Translations under genes and position numbers: made by a program
In this document: piece by piece, positions 13,333-17,413 of the stretch
Numbering within the stretch: the first letter of the stretch is position 1
Layout: the number at the start of each line of letters is the position of its first letter
Notes under the pieces: generated by a model
Database searches by the model: none
Told to the model about the DNA's origin: nothing
The model's input: the letters and a program-made list of their open reading frames with translations, nothing else
Source: Spirochaetia bacterium
GTDB taxonomy: Bacteria > Spirochaetota > Spirochaetia > Treponematales > Breznakiellaceae
Direction of reading: 5' to 3'
Assembly: GCA_025997795.1 (NCBI GenBank)
Contig: BNVB01000052.1
Coordinates: forward strand, 1-17,413
DNA: 17,413 nt

Positions 13333-13366
13333 GCGGCGTTATTCGCTGAGGAAACGAAAACGCCGC
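13333..13366. terminator. Hairpin between convergent fic and creD genes
   Basis: GCGGCGTT (13333-13340) pairs with AACGCCGC (13359-13366), and TTCG (13342-13345) with CGAA (13355-13358), giving a 12-bp stem with one bulged A and a 9-nt loop. It lies between two convergent genes and is a likely bidirectional transcript end, although neither side shows a T tract. Confidence 0.5.
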
Positions 13367-13378
13367 ATCTGGCACTGC

Positions 13379-14761
13379 CTATCGGGAAGTTTTATCCACC
13401 TTCCAGTCAAGAGTCCGTGTAAGAAACATCACCAGCGCTACAATGCTAAAGGCGCCGATGGAGCCAATAAGCAAGGCCCAGTCTTCCGACTGCAGCGTAA
13501 AGTAGAGGAACGAATAACAGAGAATCATGATAAAACCCATGATCCAGCTTTTTTTCCAGGAATCCAAGAGGGATCGGGAATAAAGACTCATCATAACAAT
13601 TACCGCCGCTGCAGAAACAAGGTACGCCAGGGCAAAAGGCAGATGTTCGGAAAACGAAAGCAGCAAGAGATAAAACACGGCGTTTCCCAGTCCTGCCAAA
13701 AGATACTGCACCGGGTGTATATCCCGGCGCAAAAAAATCTCGAACAAAAAGAAACTTAAAAAAGGAATGATGATAAAAAGCAGGGCATACTTTACTGCCC
13801 GGGTATTAACATCATAATGATCCAGCGCTTTAAAAAAGTCCACTCCAAAACTGTTGGAGCTCATGCTAAAAGATTTGTTCCATCCTTCTTTTGATTCCGG
13901 CAGTCCTCCAATCCAGGCCAGGGGGATATTGCGGCTCAAGTGGCTCAGCTCCCACCGGGCGCTAAAACCTTTACCGGTAATGGTGTGGGAAACCGGAAGA
14001 TACGCCCCGCGGAAAGACGGAGAAGGCCAGTCGGCACTAACTTCAAAAAGGCTGTTCTCTCCCAGGGGAATCATCCGCACACTTTTTCCTCCCTGAACCA
14101 AAAGGCTTATATCAAAGTTATGGCTGCCTGCTCCTAGCGGAGCGGCCGCATAGATTCCGCCGGAACTGTATTCGAAACTGCGCCCGTCATATTCGGCAGC
14201 GGCGTTAAAGCCCAGGTTCCCCGGAAGAAATTCCAGCGCCGTTCCGTTCCAGTCCGCTTTTTCCAAACCGCGGATACTCCGCTGGTTTGAAAGGGCAATA
14301 ACCAGTTCCGCCTTTTCTAAAAATACCCTTTGATTGGGTCCAAGCTCCTTTTCCGCCCTGGCAGTATTAAAGCTCCCGCTTAAATGAACCGTCCCAGAAA
14401 AAAGGGGCACCGAAAAAATTCCCCGCTTTTTTACCTCGGTTTTCAGCTCCGTATTTCCCCGCAGTTCTTCCGGTACTACCCAAAGATAAAAGGGTGTCTC
14501 CTTAACCGTTACTTCTTCGCCGCGGTTAGTCGTGGTTTTAACTTCCTCCCGCTCCATACCTGGAATACGGAGTACCGGCCCCTGGACTACAAACTCGTCC
14601 CCCCAGGAATTCATAATGTCCCGTTCCACTTCCAGGGATCGTTCCTTTCGTTCCCAAATAATCCCTTTTATCATCCCCGTGGGGATAAGAAAAAGCAGAA
14701 TCAGGACAGCAAGCAGAAAAACTTTAAAACCCCTGGACTCACTCAATCTTCTTAGTTCCAT
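13379..14761 (-). CDS. creD: Inner-membrane protein CreD
   Basis: A 460-residue CreD. One N-terminal membrane helix (~12-34), then a ~290-residue periplasmic part (GPVLRIPG, TPFYLWVVPEEL, WIGGLPES), then five helices at the C-terminus (about 324-345, 351-370, 374-398, 405-424, 428-448). The family signature FFKALDHYDVNTRAVKYALL, then HPVQYLLAGLGNAVFYLLLL and SEHLPFALAYL, is clear. In E. coli and Aeromonas creD is the main target of the CreBC two-component system and affects envelope integrity and beta-lactam or colicin response. A perfect AGGAGG (14775-14770) lies 8 nt before the ATG. Here it is divergent from the regulator and kinase genes instead of following them. A TATAGT -10 candidate at 14804-14799 lacks a good -35, which fits an activated promoter. 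Confidence 0.93.
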   Translation of the reverse strand: MELRRLSESRGFKVFLLAVLILLFLIPTGMIKGIIWERKERSLEVERDIMNSWGDEFVVQGPVLRIPGMEREEVKTTTNRGEEVTVKETPFYLWVVPEELRGNTELKTEVKKRGIFSVPLFSGTVHLSGSFNTARAEKELGPNQRVFLEKAELVIALSNQRSIRGLEKADWNGTALEFLPGNLGFNAAAEYDGRSFEYSSGGIYAAAPLGAGSHNFDISLLVQGGKSVRMIPLGENSLFEVSADWPSPSFRGAYLPVSHTITGKGFSARWELSHLSRNIPLAWIGGLPESKEGWNKSFSMSSNSFGVDFFKALDHYDVNTRAVKYALLFIIIPFLSFFLFEIFLRRDIHPVQYLLAGLGNAVFYLLLLSFSEHLPFALAYLVSAAAVIVMMSLYSRSLLDSWKKSWIMGFIMILCYSFLYFTLQSEDWALLIGSIGAFSIVALVMFLTRTLDWKVDKTSR

Positions 14762-14890
14762 AATAAAAACCTCCTAAAGCGCTTAATCGCTTGTACTTAC
14801 TATACGGATTGAGCTGCGGCAAAATGAGGGCGGAATTATGGCAAGATTCGGGCATTTACCAAAAAAAACGCCGCCCCCTGTTAAAATGCT

Positions 14891-14918
14891 TTGCATTTAT
14901 TCCGCCTCTCCGTATAAT
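14891..14918 (+). promoter_or_regulatory. Promoter of the response-regulator gene (leaderless start)
   Basis: -35 TTGCAT (14891-14896), 16-bp spacer, perfect -10 TATAAT (14913-14918). The base 7 nt after the -10 is the A of the ATG at 14925, so the mRNA probably has no leader. Confidence 0.65.
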
Positions 14919-14924
14919 AGAATT

Positions 14925-15785
14925 ATGGCTTCACAAAAGGGATCCATCGAATCCCGGGGACCCCGCATTGCCGTGGTGGACGATGAAAAAAATATCCGGG
15001 AAGTAATACGCATCGCTCTGGAAAAAGAATTTCCCGGTGTTCCCGCCATCGAAGAACACAGCGACGGACTTGCCGCCTGGGAAACCTGGTCTGCCGGATC
15101 GTTTCCGGATCTGGCAATCCTTGATATTACCATGCCCCGGATGGACGGCCTTGAACTGTGCCGACGGATTCGCGCCGCCCCCTCCGCCATACCGGTTATT
15201 TTTCTTTCTTCCCGGGATGAAGAAATTGACAAAGTTCTGGGCCTGGAATCGGGCGGCGATGATTATGTATGCAAACCCTTCAGCCTCCGGGAACTCCTGG
15301 CCCGGATTAAAGCAGGCCTCCGCCGGACAGAAAGGATGGAGCAGGAAGTTCATGGAGGGATGGAAACAAACCTGGGATTTGACAGCGAATTCAAACCATC
15401 CCCTCCAGCGGAGGGGGACTCTGCGGCGGGGGACTCCGCAGGGCCCTGTTTGATCCTGGATGCTGAACGTTTTACCGCTTCATGGAACGGCACAGCCCTG
15501 GATCTAACCGTTACCGAATTCCGGATACTGCACAGCCTTACCACCCGCCCGGGTTTTATTAAAACACGGGAACAGCTCATGGCCGCCGCCTTTCCCGAAG
15601 ACACTTACCCCAATGACCGCGCCGCAGACAGCCACATAAAACGGATACGCAAAAAAATTCTTGCGGTGGATCCGCAGTTTGACGAATTGGAAGCGGTGTA
15701 CGGTCTAGGCTATCGCTGGTGCGATAAGCACCAGGGATCGCCGGGCTATCGCTGGTGCAGCAAGCACCAGGGATCGCCGGGGTAA
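14925..15785 (+). CDS. OmpR-family response regulator (CreB-like by context)
   Basis: A 286-residue regulator. The receiver domain (~14-135) has acidic Asp19/Asp20 (VVDDEKN), phospho-acceptor Asp67 (LAILDITMPRMDG), Ser95/Ser96 and Lys117 (VCKPFS). A ~35-residue low-complexity linker (ESPPAEGDSAAGDSA-like) leads to an OmpR-type winged helix (~175-266) with LTVTEFRILHSL, REQLMAAAF, DSHIKRIRKK and VYGLGYRW. The family normally ends at GYRW; here it continues with two copies of a CxKHQGSPG-type unit. The ATG at 14925 is chosen because the promoter -10 lies 6 nt before it; ATG codons at 14838 and 14886 would need an upstream transcript. With creD divergent and a kinase gene starting 3 nt after the stop codon, the set resembles creB-creC-creD. 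Confidence 0.88.
   Translation: MASQKGSIESRGPRIAVVDDEKNIREVIRIALEKEFPGVPAIEEHSDGLAAWETWSAGSFPDLAILDITMPRMDGLELCRRIRAAPSAIPVIFLSSRDEEIDKVLGLESGGDDYVCKPFSLRELLARIKAGLRRTERMEQEVHGGMETNLGFDSEFKPSPPAEGDSAAGDSAGPCLILDAERFTASWNGTALDLTVTEFRILHSLTTRPGFIKTREQLMAAAFPEDTYPNDRAADSHIKRIRKKILAVDPQFDELEAVYGLGYRWCDKHQGSPGYRWCSKHQGSPG
15708..15779 (+). repeat. 36-bp direct duplication at the 3' end of the regulator gene
   Basis: Units 15708-15743 and 15744-15779 differ at only a few bases in the middle. Each holds a hairpin CTGGTGC-N5-GCACCAG (15716-15734 and 15752-15770). In frame they encode GYRWC(D/S)KHQGSPG twice, and the pair ends 9 nt before the kinase ATG. Confidence 0.9.
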
Positions 15786-15788
15786 AAC

Positions 15789-17413
15789 ATGATTAAGCGC
15801 CATAGAAACAAACCGCTATCACTATTGTTTTTCTTTCGCAGCCTTAGCTCCCGACTGCTCCTCTTTAATGTATTGATCCTCTTTCTCCCCATGGCCAGTC
15901 TGCTCCTGCTTGGTACCTACGAAAACCAGCTCTTAAGCTCCCAGGAAAATTCCATGATACAGCAGGGGCGTATTCTGGCATCTGCCCTGGATGGGGCTGT
16001 TTCTGCTGCCGGGGAATCCGGCAGCGAAACACTGGCGGCAGAAGCCCTGCGCATACTGGAAAATCTTCGCGGCCGCACCGATTCCCGCATCCGGGTACTT
16101 GATTCCCGGGGCTTCTTGTTGGCAGATTCCGCTGTCCTGGTTCCGCCCTTAGACCCGGAATCCCGGGAAAGTTACGCCAAAATGCGGGAGATACCGCAGG
16201 AACAGCCGGAAGAAAATGCGGCTAACACCAGTTTCCTTTATAACATTGCCGTTTATCCTGTTAAGGTTTTAAAGAAATTTGTGCAGCCCCCGCCGGCCGC
16301 TTATTCCGGGGCGGAGTATTATTCCGCTCAGCACATATTGCTGGGGCCGGAAATAAAAGCGGCCCTGGAAGGCCGGTACGGCGCCGCTACCCGCTATTCC
16401 TCCGGCGGGCAGGTGTCGATACATTTGTATTCGGCAATTCCTGTTTTTGGCTCCGCAGACAATGCGGTTATTGGTGCGGTACTGGTATCCCGGTCTTCCT
16501 ACGGCATACTGCTTAACCTGTACCGGCTTAGGCTGGATATCATCAGGATCTTTTTTATTTCACTCATCGTTTCTCTGGTACTTTCCCTGGGGCTTTCGTT
16601 ATCAATTACGGTGCCGATTAAAAAACTTAAAACAGAAGCGGAGGGCGTATTTGACCAGGCGGGACATTTTTCCGGCCACTTTAAGGGGCTTAAACGGCGG
16701 GATGAAATTGGCGATCTTTCCCGCAGTCTCCACGGACTTTCACAAAAACTGGAAAAACGTATCGCCTTTATCGACCGCTTTATTTCGGATCTGCTCCATG
16801 AATTAAAAAACCCCCTGGCGGCTATCCGGGCCCAGACAGAACTGGCCCTAAGTTCCCCGGTAAAAGAAGAAAAACTTTTGGGCGGCATAGCCGCCGAAGA
16901 AAGCCGGGTGGAACGGTTCCTTGGACGGCTTAGGGAACTTTCCCGCATCGACAATGTTATGGAACAGGAAACATCGGAATGTATTGATCTAGCGGTATTT
17001 ATTCCGCTGCTCCTGGAACGGTATAGTTCATCTAATGTGGTGTTTGAAAACCGGACCAACAGAAAAGCCCTGGTAAAAATAAATCCCGACAGGCTTATGC
17101 AGGCTTTAACCAATCCCATGGACAACGCTCTTTCGTTTTCGCCGGCGGCGGGTACGGTTACCGTTATACTGGAAGCCGCGCCAATTAGAACGGGACAAAA
17201 TACCATCTGGCGGATCATAATTGAAGATGAAGGGCCGGGCATACGGGAAGTTATGAATACCCCTCAAAATGCTGAACGGTACTTTGAACGCTTTTATTCC
17301 GAGCGGCCCGAAGCGGACAAGGAAAATCATTCCGGCCTGGGGCTTTCCATTGTAAAAGCTATTGCCGAAGCCTCCGGTGGAAGCTGTTCCATCGGGAACC
17401 GCCATGACGGGGA
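15789..17413 (+). CDS. Sensor histidine kinase, 3' end cut by window edge
   Basis: 541 codons are visible and the frame is open to the edge. Membrane helix 1 (~20-42: LLLFNVLILFLPMASLLLL), a periplasmic sensor part (~43-250, with IRVLDSRGFLLADS), membrane helix 2 (~252-275) and a HAMP-like linker (VPIKKLKTEAEG...RRDEIGDLSRSL). Phospho-acceptor His337 is in DLLHELKNPLAAIR. ATP-binding motifs are the N box NPDRLMQALTNPMDNAL, G1 EDEGPGI (479-485), F box YFERFYSE and G2 GLGLSIV (from 516). It starts 3 nt after the regulator stop codon, with GGGG as a weak ribosome site, so the two form a pair. The divergent creD suggests a CreC role, but the ADS and DEIGDLSRSL segments also recall ChvG-type kinases, so the CreC name is by context only. 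It probably needs only a short C-terminal stretch beyond the window. Confidence 0.9.
   Translation, partial: MIKRHRNKPLSLLFFFRSLSSRLLLFNVLILFLPMASLLLLGTYENQLLSSQENSMIQQGRILASALDGAVSAAGESGSETLAAEALRILENLRGRTDSRIRVLDSRGFLLADSAVLVPPLDPESRESYAKMREIPQEQPEENAANTSFLYNIAVYPVKVLKKFVQPPPAAYSGAEYYSAQHILLGPEIKAALEGRYGAATRYSSGGQVSIHLYSAIPVFGSADNAVIGAVLVSRSSYGILLNLYRLRLDIIRIFFISLIVSLVLSLGLSLSITVPIKKLKTEAEGVFDQAGHFSGHFKGLKRRDEIGDLSRSLHGLSQKLEKRIAFIDRFISDLLHELKNPLAAIRAQTELALSSPVKEEKLLGGIAAEESRVERFLGRLRELSRIDNVMEQETSECIDLAVFIPLLLERYSSSNVVFENRTNRKALVKINPDRLMQALTNPMDNALSFSPAAGTVTVILEAAPIRTGQNTIWRIIIEDEGPGIREVMNTPQNAERYFERFYSERPEADKENHSGLGLSIVKAIAEASGGSCSIGNRHDG

Noticed and set aside
14838..14924. Upstream starts (14838 and 14886) for the response regulator
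   Set aside because: The perfect TATAAT lies inside this extension, the receiver domain does not need it and no good ribosome site is present. It remains possible if a second promoter exists upstream.
16499..17242. 247-residue minus-strand ORF
   Set aside because: It is antisense to the kinase, whose H, N, G1 and G2 motifs lie exactly here; Ser/Arg-rich shadow frame.

Overview
The window looks like a chromosomal stretch from a spirochete, most likely a Treponema of the kind found in insect guts. This is inferred from gene style rather than from a marker gene: many lipoproteins with a loose lipobox (LVSC, LAGC, LFSC), a Pmp-like GGTISGN beta-helix lipoprotein, a 7TMR-DISM sensor, and GC-rich housekeeping genes interrupted by AT-rich toxin-antitoxin (TA) modules. 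No rRNA, tRNA, CRISPR array or insertion sequence was seen.

Positions 1-5200 (minus strand) hold a tight housekeeping operon read lexA -> holA -> SH3-domain lipoprotein -> ABC-F ATPase -> galE. galE is only the first 17 codons, cut by the window edge. A good sigma-70-type promoter lies in front of lexA.

Positions 5300-7450 are an AT-rich accessory segment on the plus strand: a VapBC-type TA pair, a D-lactate dehydrogenase (ldhA-like) with an extra cysteine-rich tail, and a 55-residue orphan ORF. A short element, AACTGCRCATAAC, follows both the vapC and the orphan ORF stop codons.

Positions 7450-10160 (minus strand) carry two surface-type lipoproteins: one of seven ~42-residue YWKDG repeats (probably a beta-propeller) and one with Pmp-like beta-helix repeats. 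Between them is a 324-bp gap with a perfect 41-nt hairpin, and a small ORF with a Shine-Dalgarno site that contains a C10 homopolymer. A change of tract length would extend this ORF to overlap the start codon of the repeat lipoprotein.

Positions 10200-13330 (plus strand) are the most unusual part. One apparent transcription unit encodes a ribbon-helix-helix antitoxin, a PIN-domain toxin, a membrane-bound 7TMR-DISM receptor fused to a LuxR-type DNA-binding domain, a VbhA-like antitoxin and a Fic AMP-transferase. Junctions are 21 nt, a 4-nt ATGA overlap, 11 nt, and an 8-nt overlap. A perfect 16-bp palindrome lies just upstream of the promoter. A transmembrane one-component regulator thus sits between two different TA pairs.

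Positions 13370-17413 hold creD (minus) divergent from an OmpR-family response regulator and a sensor kinase (plus, cut by the window end), a CreBCD-like envelope-stress locus. The response regulator appears to be made from a leaderless mRNA, and its C-terminus is extended by a duplicated 36-bp unit.
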